Shown here piece after piece: positions 34,538 to 43,319 of a stretch of 64,000 bases of DNA. The notes below the pieces were generated by a model. The model saw nothing but the letters and a program-made list of their open reading frames with translations. It was not told the DNA's origin and searched no databases. Made by a program: the position numbers and the translations under genes. Each line of letters begins with the position of its first letter. Position 1 is the stretch's first letter. Source of the stretch: Acidimicrobiaceae bacterium (GTDB taxonomy: Bacteria; Actinomycetota; Acidimicrobiia; Acidimicrobiales; RAAP-2); the NCBI GenBank assembly GCA_003132305.1, contig PKXJ01000032.1, positions 185,358-249,357 on the forward strand. Direction: 5' to 3'.

Positions 34538-36463
34538 TCAGAAGTAGTTGGGGTGGGGCGCTTCGGGCAATACTCGGAGAGACTCGGACTGGCCAGCGAG
34601 TAGTCGGGTGAAGGCCTGGGCGAGTCCCTCGGGGTCAAGTCCGAGTTCGCCCAGAAGTTCATCGGGGTGGTGGTGCTCGAGGTAGGCGCGCGGCACGCCC
34701 AAGATGCGCGTCGTGGGAAAGGGGCGTTCGAGCTCTTGAGCTCGGAAGCGAATCGCCGAGACCATGAGGGTGCCGGCACCGCCGTGGCGCGTCCCGTCTT
34801 CGACGGTGATGATTCGTTCGTGGCTGAGGGCGTCGTCGATCATCTGAGGGTCGGGCGGCAGCACGCGCACGTCGTAGAGCGTCACGCGCGAGGCCTCTTC
34901 GCCCATCAGTTCGAGTGCTCGGTACGCGGACGGCGCCATCTTGCCGACGGCCAAGATACAAAGTGCTCCGTCGCCACGAATGACTTCACGCGCGTTGAGA
35001 CCCGCGCCGACCTGACCGTCGAAAGGTTTGGGGAGCGTCTTGGGGTAGCGCAGCGCGGTCGGTGTCGACATGTTGAGCGCGCTCTCGAGCATGACGGGCA
35101 CCTCTTCGGCCGACGAGGGCGCGAAGACGGTCATGTTGGGAATGGCCAAGCAGAGGGCTATGTCGAGCAGCCCATGGTGGCTCGGTCCGTCGTCACCGGT
35201 GATCCCCGCGCGATCGAAGACAAAGACCACTGGCAGATTCAAGAGGCCGACGTCGAGGTGGGCCTGATCGAACGCTCGAGAAAAGAAGGTGGCGTACACG
35301 GCGACGACGGGCTTCAGACCACCCATCGCCATGCCGGCCGCGGCCGTGACGGCGTGCTGCTCGGCAATTCCCACGTCAAAGAATCGGTCGGGGAACTTTG
35401 ACTGGAAGTTCAAGAGCCCGGTAGGGCCCGCCATCGCGGCAGTGATCGCCACAATGCGCTCATCGTCGCTCGCGAGCGCGACGAGTGAATCAGAGAAGGC
35501 CTGGGAGAAGGAGTTCGAGGCCACCGTGTCGTCGTTCACGAGCGGCGGGAGTTTGTAGTCGTGCATCTTGAGGTCGTCGCTGACGGCGGGCCCGTAGCCT
35601 CGACCCTTTTGGGTGAGCGCGTGAACGACAATGGGACCGTCCCACTCGGCGGCCGACTTCAACGCCCGCTCGAGCACCTCGATGTTGTGACCGTCAATCG
35701 GGCCCACGTAACGAACGCCGAGATTTTCAAAGAAGGTGTGAGGCGTCACCATCTCGCGGACCACCGACGTGAAACCGTCGATGCCCAGGTAGGCGGCTTT
35801 ACCGACGCGAGGTAGTCGAGGGACCAATCGCCGAACGCGTTCGCGAAGGGTGAGGTACGTGCGATTAAGGCGCAACGCCGTCAGGGACTCCGAAAGCTTG
35901 GAGATGGTCGGTGCGTAGCTTCGCCCATTGTCGTTCAAGACAATCACGACGCGAGAGTTCGAGTGACCCAAGTTATTCAGCGCTTCGTAGGCCATGCCAC
36001 CGGTCAACGATCCGTCACCCACGATCGCGACCACGTGTCGTCTCCCGCCACGACCGACGAGTTCCTTACGCTGTTCGAGCGCCACGCTCAGGCCGTGCGC
36101 GTACGACAGGGCGGTCGAGGCGTGGCTCGACTCAATCCAGTCGTGCTGGCTCTCAGAACGATTGGGATAGCCCGAGAGGCCGCCGCGTTGGCGGAGGTTC
36201 TTAAAGCCGTAGCGTCGTCCGGTCAGCAACTTGTGCACGTAGGCCTGATGTCCAGTGTCCCAGAGCAGGATGTCCTTGGGCGACTCGAAGACGCGATGCA
36301 AAGCCAGCGTCAGTTCGACGACACCGAGATTTGATCCGAGGTGGCCGCCGGTCTTCGTAACGCTCTCGATGATGAAATCGCGGATCTCTTGACTGAGACT
36401 TTGTAACTGTTCGTAAGAGAGAGGTTGAAGGTCGGCGGGCGTTTCGATCGACGGCAGAATCAC
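34538..36463 (-). CDS. dxs: 1-deoxy-D-xylulose-5-phosphate synthase
   Basis: 641 residues, the full family length. First ThDP enzyme of the MEP isoprenoid pathway. GGHLGSNLGVVELTLAL, DTGHQAYVHKLLTGR, VGDGSLTGGMAYEALN with the later NDN (ThDP/Mg site), KGRGYGPA, FDVGIAEQHAVTAAAGMA with the catalytic Glu, DRAGITGDDGPSHHG. GTG start with TAGGCT 7 nt upstream. Divergent from tldD with mirrored -10 elements. Confidence 0.97.
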   Translation of the reverse strand: MILPSIETPADLQPLSYEQLQSLSQEIRDFIIESVTKTGGHLGSNLGVVELTLALHRVFESPKDILLWDTGHQAYVHKLLTGRRYGFKNLRQRGGLSGYPNRSESQHDWIESSHASTALSYAHGLSVALEQRKELVGRGGRRHVVAIVGDGSLTGGMAYEALNNLGHSNSRVVIVLNDNGRSYAPTISKLSESLTALRLNRTYLTLRERVRRLVPRLPRVGKAAYLGIDGFTSVVREMVTPHTFFENLGVRYVGPIDGHNIEVLERALKSAAEWDGPIVVHALTQKGRGYGPAVSDDLKMHDYKLPPLVNDDTVASNSFSQAFSDSLVALASDDERIVAITAAMAGPTGLLNFQSKFPDRFFDVGIAEQHAVTAAAGMAMGGLKPVVAVYATFFSRAFDQAHLDVGLLNLPVVFVFDRAGITGDDGPSHHGLLDIALCLAIPNMTVFAPSSAEEVPVMLESALNMSTPTALRYPKTLPKPFDGQVGAGLNAREVIRGDGALCILAVGKMAPSAYRALELMGEEASRVTLYDVRVLPPDPQMIDDALSHERIITVEDGTRHGGAGTLMVSAIRFRAQELERPFPTTRILGVPRAYLEHHHPDELLGELGLDPEGLAQAFTRLLAGQSESLRVLPEAPHPNYF

Positions 36464-36470
36464 GATATCT

Positions 36471-36476
36471 AGCCTA
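36471..36476 (-). promoter_or_regulatory. -10 element of dxs (leaderless)
   Basis: TAGGCT on the minus strand, 7 nt before the dxs GTG; 41 bp from the divergent tldD -10. Confidence 0.55.
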
Positions 36477-36517
36477 CTGGCGAGCGTCGTGCGTACTGAG
36501 ACACGAGGATCGGCCTA

Positions 36518-36523
36518 TAGCCT
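36518..36523 (+). promoter_or_regulatory. -10 element of tldD (leaderless)
   Basis: TAGCCT (within TATAGCCT), 7 nt before the tldD ATG at 36531. Confidence 0.55.
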
Positions 36524-36530
36524 GAGTTTT

Positions 36531-37928
36531 ATGAGTACTCAACTGGCAGATAGTGACGTGCTGCAGCGCACGATCGACGAGGCGTTGAGCCGTGGTGGGG
36601 AGTTCGCTGAAGTCTTCGTGGAAGACCGCGCGACGTCGTCGGCGATGCTCGATCAGCGTCGCGTCGAGCAGTTGAGCTCCGGTCGCGACCGAGGGGCGGG
36701 AATTCGCGTGGTTATCGGCGAGACGACGGGCTTCGCGCACACCGCCGATCTCAGTGAGAAGGGTCTCCTTAGCGCCGCACGCGCCGCCGCGGCCGTGGCC
36801 CGAGAGGGCGGCGACGGCGTTCGTGAAGTGGCGCTCGAGCGACTGCGCAACTATCCCTCGTCCGCCGAGATCGAACCGAGCGACGTCGAAAAGTCCAAGA
36901 AGATTGAGATGCTGCTCCAGGCCGACGACGTGGCGCGTTCCGAAGGGTCGTCCATCACCCAGGTCCAAGTGGCGCTCGGCGACTCCACTCGTCGCTTCGT
37001 GGTCGCGAACTCCGAGGGCGTGTTCGCGAGCGATCACCAAGTACGCACCCGTTTCAACGTGGCCTGTATCGCCACAGGCGACACGGGGATGCAGACGGGT
37101 TATCGCCCCATCGCGGCGACGAGGGGCTTTGAACTCTTAAACCCCGACGTCATCGAAGAGGCCGCTCGCGGGGCCGCTCGCCAAGCCATCACGAAACTCG
37201 AAGCTCGCCCCGCCCCGTCGGGCGACCTTCCTGTCGTACTCGCGAGTGGTTCTGGAGGGATTCTCTTTCACGAGGCCTGCGGACACGGTCTCGAGGCCGA
37301 CGCCATCATGAAGCAGGCCTCGGTCTACGCCGGCAAGGTGGGCCAACAGGTCGCGAGTCCGCTGGTCACCCTGGTCGACGACGGCACGGTGGCCGGTGAG
37401 TGGGGGTACCTCGCCATCGACGACGAGGGCCACGAGAGTTCGCGCAACGTGTTGATCGAAAACGGCGTGTTGACCGACTACATGTGGGACTACCTGCGCG
37501 CGCGAAAAGAGGGGCGTCGCGGTTCCGCGAACGGTCGCCGACAGAGCTACCAGTATCTGCCAATGGTTCGAATGACCAACACCTATCTCTTAGAGGGCGA
37601 ATCCGACGCTGACGAAATCGTGGCGCAGACGCCCTACGGCGTGTACGTCGCGCAACTGGGCGGTGGACAGGTCAACACCGCTACTGGTGACTTCGTCTTT
37701 GGTATGACGGCCGCGTTCTTGATCGAAGACGGAAAGATCACCGCGCCGCTTCGCGACTGCAACCTCATCGGCAACGGTCCCGAGATTCTCCAACGCGTCG
37801 ACGCCGTGGGCCGGGACTTTTCGATGATGCCCGGCACGTGTGGCAAGGATGGACAACAGGTGCCCGTGGGCTGTGGTCAGGCCACGATGCGCCTGAGTGC
37901 GATCACCATCGGCGGCGCAGCGGCGTGA
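36531..37928 (+). CDS. tldD: TldD-type metalloprotease
   Basis: 465 residues. The metal motif HEACGHGLEAD (HExxxH) is near residue 245, with a later Cys region (MMPGTCGKDGQQVPVGCGQ) typical of TldD. TldD/TldE heterodimers process peptides such as ribosomal peptide precursors and antitoxins. The start ATG 36531 fits the -10 at 36518 and drops the 14 track-only residues. It overlaps tldE by GTGA. Confidence 0.94.
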   Translation: MSTQLADSDVLQRTIDEALSRGGEFAEVFVEDRATSSAMLDQRRVEQLSSGRDRGAGIRVVIGETTGFAHTADLSEKGLLSAARAAAAVAREGGDGVREVALERLRNYPSSAEIEPSDVEKSKKIEMLLQADDVARSEGSSITQVQVALGDSTRRFVVANSEGVFASDHQVRTRFNVACIATGDTGMQTGYRPIAATRGFELLNPDVIEEAARGAARQAITKLEARPAPSGDLPVVLASGSGGILFHEACGHGLEADAIMKQASVYAGKVGQQVASPLVTLVDDGTVAGEWGYLAIDDEGHESSRNVLIENGVLTDYMWDYLRARKEGRRGSANGRRQSYQYLPMVRMTNTYLLEGESDADEIVAQTPYGVYVAQLGGGQVNTATGDFVFGMTAAFLIEDGKITAPLRDCNLIGNGPEILQRVDAVGRDFSMMPGTCGKDGQQVPVGCGQATMRLSAITIGGAAA

Positions 37929-39280
37929 GTGACCTTCTCAATCAGGCCGAGCGACTTCTCGAGTCCGCCAAGGGCACCGAAGAGATAGAGATCTACGTTT
38001 CCAGTGGCGTCGAGACCGAGGTTCGCGCCTACCAAGGTGAGATCGAAAACCTCTCGAGCGCGAGCTCTTCGGGTATTGGTATTCGTGTCCTCGTCGACGG
38101 CGCGAGTGGCGCCCAAGTGGGCACGGCCTGGGCCGGATCGCTCGACGACGAAGCCATGCGTGACGCCCTTCGTGAAGCCCGTGACAACGTTCGCTTCGCC
38201 TCCGAGGATGAGTTCGTGGCCCTTGCCCGTCCCGACGGCGTGGACGCGGTGGCGCTGTCGCTGCGCGACGAATCGGTGCTGACGACCCCCCTCGACGAAA
38301 AGATCGCCATGGCGATCGAACTCGAGCGACGGGTCCGTGACGGCGACGCGCGAATACGTCAAGTCGACTGCGCGAACTACTCGGACTACGTCGCCGAAGC
38401 GGCGATCGTGTCCTCGACGGGCATTCGAGCGTCCTACGCGCGGTCGGGGGCGTGCCTCTCGGTCGAAGCCATCGCGAGTGACGGCGGCGGCGACCAGACC
38501 GGTTGGGGACTAAGTGCCGGGCGTGCACCGGGTGAGTTGGACCTCGAGCTCGCGGCCAACGACGCCATCACGCGCGCGACGCGCATGCTCGGCGCCGTAA
38601 AGCCCTCGTCGATGAGGTGCACCGCGGTCTTCGATCCACGTACCGCGGCGACGCTGCTCGCCATTATCGGCGGCGCGCTGAGCGGTGACGCGGTCGTTCG
38701 AGGCCGCTCCTTCTTCGCGAATCGAGTCGGCGAAATGGTGGCGTCGCCGCTCTTCAGTCTGCTCGACGATCCGACCGACTCCCGACACTTCGCCGCGAGT
38801 TCGCACGACGGCGAGGGACTGGCTTGTCGTCGTAACGTCCTGATTAGCAACGGTCAACTTCAAGGGTTTGTCTACGACACCTACTCCGCGCGAAGGGCCG
38901 GCACCGCCTCCACGGGGAGTGCCCTTCGCGGGGGTATCGCCGGCTCGCCGTCGGCCGGATGTCGCGCGTTACAGCTCGAGCCCGGGGGCGAGGACCAAGC
39001 CACGATTCTCAAGAACGTCGGCTACGGCGTGTACGTCGAATCGATCATGGGCGTGCACTCGGGCGTCAATCCCATCTCCGGAGACTTTTCCGTCGGCGTG
39101 ACCGGTCTCATGATCCGAGACGGCCAGTTGGCTGAGCCTGTGCGCGAGCTCACGGTCGCTTCGACGCTGCAACGAATGTTGCTCGACCTCAGTCACGTGG
39201 GCAACGACGTGGAGTGGTTGCCCGGCAGCGCGGCTGGCCAAACGCTCGCGATCGACGGGATCGCGGTTTCGGGTTCTTAG
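37925..39280 (+). CDS. tldE: TldE/PmbA-family protease subunit
   Basis: 451 residues. Partner of TldD, lacking the HExxxH motif, as is usual for this subunit. VDGASGAQVGTAWAGSLDDEAM, FDPRTAATLLAIIGGALSGDAVVRGRSFF and SGVNPISGDFSVGVTGLMIRDG are family features. Start GTG 37925 in a GTGA overlap; the track start is 29 codons too early. Shares the TTAG double stop with the FmdB gene. Confidence 0.92.
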   Translation: MSDLLNQAERLLESAKGTEEIEIYVSSGVETEVRAYQGEIENLSSASSSGIGIRVLVDGASGAQVGTAWAGSLDDEAMRDALREARDNVRFASEDEFVALARPDGVDAVALSLRDESVLTTPLDEKIAMAIELERRVRDGDARIRQVDCANYSDYVAEAAIVSSTGIRASYARSGACLSVEAIASDGGGDQTGWGLSAGRAPGELDLELAANDAITRATRMLGAVKPSSMRCTAVFDPRTAATLLAIIGGALSGDAVVRGRSFFANRVGEMVASPLFSLLDDPTDSRHFAASSHDGEGLACRRNVLISNGQLQGFVYDTYSARRAGTASTGSALRGGIAGSPSAGCRALQLEPGGEDQATILKNVGYGVYVESIMGVHSGVNPISGDFSVGVTGLMIRDGQLAEPVRELTVASTLQRMLLDLSHVGNDVEWLPGSAAGQTLAIDGIAVSGS

Positions 39281-39594
39281 TTCGAACTGGTGGTCGACGA
39301 AGCCGGAGTGCTCGGGCTCGGACTGGCGGACGGCGTCGCGGTGGACGCCGGCGCCGGCGTTGAAGCGGCGGCGGTGTCTGAACTGGGACTCGGCGTCGTG
39401 GTCGTCTTGGGCTTTGACCCGCGACTGTCGTTCTTGTAGAAGCCGCTTCCCTTAAAGACGATGCCGACCGCGGAGAAGATTTTGCGGAGTTCACCACCGC
39501 ACAGCGGGCAGACGCTGAGCGTCGGATCCGTAAACTTTTGGACGGCCTCGACCCTTTCGTGGCACTGCTCGCACTCGTATTCGTAGGTGGGCAT
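39277..39594 (-). CDS. FmdB-type zinc-ribbon protein with a Ser/Thr/Pro/Ala-rich tail
   Basis: 105 residues. N-terminal FmdB ribbon MPTYEYECEQCHERVEAVQKF and CPLCGGELRKIFS, with GIVFKGSGFYKND; two CxxC pairs bind zinc. The last 50 residues are almost only S, T, P and A, a disordered tail. The family name comes from a formamidase regulator; the real role is unknown. GGAG lies 7 nt before the ATG. Confidence 0.85.
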   Translation of the reverse strand: MPTYEYECEQCHERVEAVQKFTDPTLSVCPLCGGELRKIFSAVGIVFKGSGFYKNDSRGSKPKTTTTPSPSSDTAAASTPAPASTATPSASPSPSTPASSTTSSN

Positions 39595-39662
39595 GAAGTA
39601 CTCCGGCTGGACAACGTAACTAGAGCAGTGTACCGGGCAGGGAAGAATCGTCGATCGTGACG

Positions 39663-39668
39663 TAGCAT
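39663..39668 (+). promoter_or_regulatory. -10 element of moaC (leaderless)
   Basis: TAGCAT, exactly 6 nt before the GTG at 39675. Confidence 0.55.
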
Positions 39669-39674
39669 GGCGCG

Positions 39675-40181
39675 GTGGACGACTTCCACCAACTACGACG
39701 CGGGCCAGCTGGCGCAGCGTTTCCCCGTGACGTAGGACCCACGGAGGTCAGTGCGCGACGCGCGCTGGCCCGCTGTCGCGTCACGATGCTCGCCTCGACG
39801 ACGGCCGCCGTGGCGGCGAATACCTTGAATAAGGGCGACGTGCTCGCGACGGCTCGCGTGGCGGGCATTCAGGCCGCGAAGCAGGCGTCGTCGCTCTTAC
39901 CCACGTCGCACCCGGTGCTCGTGGGCAACGTCTACGTGAACTTCACGATCGCCGATACTTATATCGACCTCGAAGCCGGTGTCGACACCATTGATCGCAC
40001 GGGCGTGGAGATGGAAGCGCTGACCGCGGTGACGGTCGCGGCCCTGACGATCTACGACATGTGTAAGTCGAGTGACCGAACGATGACGATCGAACACGTG
40101 GCCCTCTGGGAGAAGTCGGGCGGGCGCTCTGGTTCGTGGCGTCGCGAGGAACCACCGGGAAACGACTCCCTAGAGGCGTAA
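39675..40181 (+). CDS. moaC: Cyclic pyranopterin monophosphate synthase MoaC
   Basis: 168 residues. Second step of molybdopterin synthesis. RTGVEMEALTAVTVAALTIYDMCK is diagnostic and keeps the catalytic Asp and Lys; EKSGGRSG closes the family core. The usual LCHP reads PTSHP, so the histidine is kept but the Cys is not. The GTG at 39675 fits TAGCAT 6 nt upstream. pafBC begins 75 nt downstream. Confidence 0.93.
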   Translation: MDDFHQLRRGPAGAAFPRDVGPTEVSARRALARCRVTMLASTTAAVAANTLNKGDVLATARVAGIQAAKQASSLLPTSHPVLVGNVYVNFTIADTYIDLEAGVDTIDRTGVEMEALTAVTVAALTIYDMCKSSDRTMTIEHVALWEKSGGRSGSWRREEPPGNDSLEA

Positions 40182-40255
40182 CGTGGCGTCACCCGTTTCG
40201 CTCTGGCAGAACGGCGCCGCCCGCTACCCTCGTGTCAGGCAAGAACGGGAGTTTG

Positions 40256-42211
40256 ATGAGTACCATTCGAGGAGGAGTCGAGCAGAGTCGTGAACGACTC
40301 GTGGCCCTCGTGTTACTCCTCCAGCGTGCGTGGCAGTACGGGGCGCTCACGCAAGAAGAGATACTGCGCGATCTGAAGATCGACGAGTACCCCGCGGCGG
40401 CGAAGGGTCCTCGAAAGATTCGCGCCTACGAAGGCTTAGAGAGCACCGTTCGCCAGAAGTTCGAGCGCGACAAGGCTCGAATACGAGACCTCGGATTCGA
40501 GATTGAGACCGTCACCAACGACGACGGCTCGGTGGGGTACAAGATTGACCCGAAAAGTGGCTACGCCCCCCAGATCTACTTCAGCCCCGAGGAAGAACGC
40601 GTGGTCAAACTGGCGTTGTCGTTCTGTGGATTTGGTAAGTCCGGCGCCTTCAGCGTCTTTAACGACGTTCCGGCCAGTGACGGGGGACTCGAGGCGTCGA
40701 ACTACTACACCCCCGTCCTGCGCGCCTTGAATCTGCGTCGCGCGCTGGCCTTTGAGTACTTGTCCGCCACGAACAAACCGCGTCTCGTCGAGCCGCTCGT
40801 CATCGATGTCTTTGGCGGCGCCAGTTACCTCGTGGCTCGGGTCAAGGACACCAGCGAGATCAAGGGCTATCGCTTCACGCGCATGACCTCGATGCCCGTC
40901 GTGCTGCCCGACACCTTCGAGGTCGATAGCGACACGGCGTTCATCGCGCGCGCGTGGCGTCCCGAGTACGCGAAGGCGCCGCGGCCCCTCGACGTGGTCG
41001 TCTCGACCAACGAGAACTACGCCGAACTCTTGGTGCGTCAGTATCCGAACGCGCTGAGCGCCACGAAGAGCAACGGCACCGTCGAGGTCGGCGTTACCTT
41101 TGAAAGTCCGCGCGCGGCGCTTCGCCTACTACTCGACAGCGCCGATCGCGTACGACTCCAGTCGCCCAAGTCACTGAAGAACGAGCTCGCCGCGTGGCTG
41201 AAGGACGTCAACCGGGGTAAGACGCCCGACGTCACGACCCTGTCGTTCGACGTGGTGCCCACGAACGACGTGCTGGGCCAGACACTGCAACTACTTCACG
41301 CGGTGTACGTTAGTGAAGACGGCCTACGGATAAGTGAACTTTCGAAGCGTTTTTCCCTCACACCCGAGCACGTTCGTCTCATCATGGACCGCCTGGTGTC
41401 GCTCGAACCAATGGCCGAATCGACCGACGGAACCGATGCGTTTCCCGCCCACGTCCTCAAGGAGTGCGACGACTGGGACGACGAGTCGAACGATGACTCG
41501 ACCTATCGCGCGGACTTCTCCGATCTTCCCGAGGGCGCCGACGATCCCTCGCCCTTCATGTGGCGTGACCTCTTTGAACTGAATATCGCCCTTCGTGAGG
41601 CGTCACGTATCTACAACGACGAGGCCATCTTTTCAGCCATTGAAAAGATTGAGGACGCCACGAGGGCGCCGGTGCAGATCGAAATGGCCATGAACGAGGC
41701 GTTGCTCGCCCAAGTCGAGAGCGCCATTGAAAGTCATTCGCAGATCAAGATCGAGTACACGTCGGGCGTGAGCGGCGAGTCCCACGCTCGCGCCATCGAG
41801 CCCCGCGAGATGAAGGTCTTGAACGGTCACACCTACGTGCGCGCGTACTGCACCACGCGCGAAGCATGGCGGACGTTTCGCGTGGACCGCATCAACGCGG
41901 TCCTCGCGACGTCGCCCGTCCCCGAGACCCGCCCGCTCGACACGGTGTCGAACTGGCTGACCCAGGTGGGCGAAGAGGGCGACGAGGTCGTCGTGGTGGT
42001 GGAGGCGCCCAATCGTTGGCTCTTCGAGCCCCTGCCCGGCGCCCAGTGGCTGGTGCTCGGCGACGGCCGCCACGCCGTCAAGTTCCGGGTCTCGGACGCT
42101 CGTTTCGTCGACTATCTCATGTTGCGCGCCGGCCCGGGTGCCGTGGTCGCGACGCCCAAGTACGCCAAGGCGGGTCACGAACTCGCCAAGAGGATCGCCG
42201 CGCAGCTCTAG
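40256..42211 (+). CDS. Fused PafB-PafC WYL-domain DNA-damage transcription activator
   Basis: 651 residues: two tandem HTH-WYL-WCX units. The first runs MSTIRGGVEQSRERLVALVLLLQ to about residue 320 and the second from FDVVPTNDVLGQTLQLLHAVYVSEDGLRISELSKRF onward. PafB and PafC are separate neighbours in mycobacteria and fused in some other actinobacteria; together they drive the LexA-independent DNA-damage response. ATG 40256 has ACGGGAG upstream and TACCCT about 26 nt upstream, so it is leadered. A relaxase gene follows 31 nt downstream on the same strand. Confidence 0.88.
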   Translation: MSTIRGGVEQSRERLVALVLLLQRAWQYGALTQEEILRDLKIDEYPAAAKGPRKIRAYEGLESTVRQKFERDKARIRDLGFEIETVTNDDGSVGYKIDPKSGYAPQIYFSPEEERVVKLALSFCGFGKSGAFSVFNDVPASDGGLEASNYYTPVLRALNLRRALAFEYLSATNKPRLVEPLVIDVFGGASYLVARVKDTSEIKGYRFTRMTSMPVVLPDTFEVDSDTAFIARAWRPEYAKAPRPLDVVVSTNENYAELLVRQYPNALSATKSNGTVEVGVTFESPRAALRLLLDSADRVRLQSPKSLKNELAAWLKDVNRGKTPDVTTLSFDVVPTNDVLGQTLQLLHAVYVSEDGLRISELSKRFSLTPEHVRLIMDRLVSLEPMAESTDGTDAFPAHVLKECDDWDDESNDDSTYRADFSDLPEGADDPSPFMWRDLFELNIALREASRIYNDEAIFSAIEKIEDATRAPVQIEMAMNEALLAQVESAIESHSQIKIEYTSGVSGESHARAIEPREMKVLNGHTYVRAYCTTREAWRTFRVDRINAVLATSPVPETRPLDTVSNWLTQVGEEGDEVVVVVEAPNRWLFEPLPGAQWLVLGDGRHAVKFRVSDARFVDYLMLRAGPGAVVATPKYAKAGHELAKRIAAQL

Positions 42212-42242
42212 GCGACCGTTGGGCCCTTCGAAAGAGGTGCCC

Positions 42243-43319
42243 GTGATTCGTCTCATGCCCCGGCGTTCGAACGACGTCACGTACTTCACGAACGACCCCG
42301 CGCTCGAACTCGACGGTCTTCGCGAAGGGGGACCCGGCTGGTGGCTGCGCGGCGGCGGCGATGCGAGGGAACCGTCGGACGTGTCGAGCGTCTTGGTGAC
42401 GAGCGAACGCTCCAGAGTGCGGGGCTACGACGTGGTTATCGCCGCGCCGCGACCGATCTCGATCTTGCTCGCTGTCGATCCCGATCACGCGAGGGGCGTC
42501 GTCGCGGCACACCGGGCCTCGGTGCAGGCGTCGATCGACTACTTGGAAGATCGCGCGCTGGTCGTTCGCGAGCGGGGTGGTGGCGTCGAACGCGATTCGG
42601 CGGGTCGGTGGCAAAGTGTCGTGAGCTTCACGCACGGACTGAACCGACACGGAGAGCCGCACCTGCACGACCACGTACTCGTCGGCGCGAGACCTGAGGG
42701 TCACCGTAACGTCCTCGATTCGCGCGCACTCTACGCGCACGCGCTAGCGGCGGACGCCCTCTACCGCGCGTCGTTGCGCCACGAGCTGGCCGAGCGCACG
42801 CCGTGGTCGGCGTGGCGCTCGTTCGAAGGCGTCGAACGCGTGGTCGGTCTCGACGAAGGGTATCGCGCGCTCTGGAGTGGTCACCAGCGAGACCGCGGCG
42901 AAAAACTCTCGTGGAGTCGAGACGAGACCCTTTCGTCGTGGTCTCGTGACCACGCGCGCTACGAATCCCTGGGCGTCGCCAAAGCGCCGCAGAACAGTCG
43001 TCACCTCCTGGACGAACATCGATTCGCGGGCGCCCTCGAGGGACGTCACGACGTCGCGCGTCGTCACCTGCTCGCCGCCTGGGCCGACGCGGCGAGCTTC
43101 GGACAAGATCCGAGGAACATATCTCGAGCGATCGACGACCTCTACCCTGGTCTCCAAGGCGGGAGGGGAGTGTACGAACCCACCATCGGCGTGCACGAAG
43201 CGCGCATGATCGGTTCCGTGCGCGTGATTGGTCCGCGTCCCCTCGACCGAAGCCAGTTTGACGACTGGCGTCAACGATCTCGAGAAGTGGTTCGCTCCCG
43301 TGAGGGGCGTTCGAGGTAG
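42243..43319 (+). CDS. Stand-alone MobF/TrwC-type conjugative relaxase domain
   Basis: 358 residues. DVTYFTND carries a candidate catalytic Tyr, GWWLRGGG follows, YDVVIAAPRPISILLAV is the core strand region, and FTHGLNRHGEPHLHDHVLV is the three-histidine metal site. This is the complete relaxase (strand-nicking) domain without the C-terminal helicase of TrwC/TraI. Start GTG 42243 has GAAAGAGG 5 nt upstream; ATG 42255 is possible. It is 31 nt after pafBC, so probably cotranscribed, and converges with the coupling ATPase with a 49-nt overlap. No mating-channel genes are present. Confidence 0.85.
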   Translation: MIRLMPRRSNDVTYFTNDPALELDGLREGGPGWWLRGGGDAREPSDVSSVLVTSERSRVRGYDVVIAAPRPISILLAVDPDHARGVVAAHRASVQASIDYLEDRALVVRERGGGVERDSAGRWQSVVSFTHGLNRHGEPHLHDHVLVGARPEGHRNVLDSRALYAHALAADALYRASLRHELAERTPWSAWRSFEGVERVVGLDEGYRALWSGHQRDRGEKLSWSRDETLSSWSRDHARYESLGVAKAPQNSRHLLDEHRFAGALEGRHDVARRHLLAAWADAASFGQDPRNISRAIDDLYPGLQGGRGVYEPTIGVHEARMIGSVRVIGPRPLDRSQFDDWRQRSREVVRSREGRSR

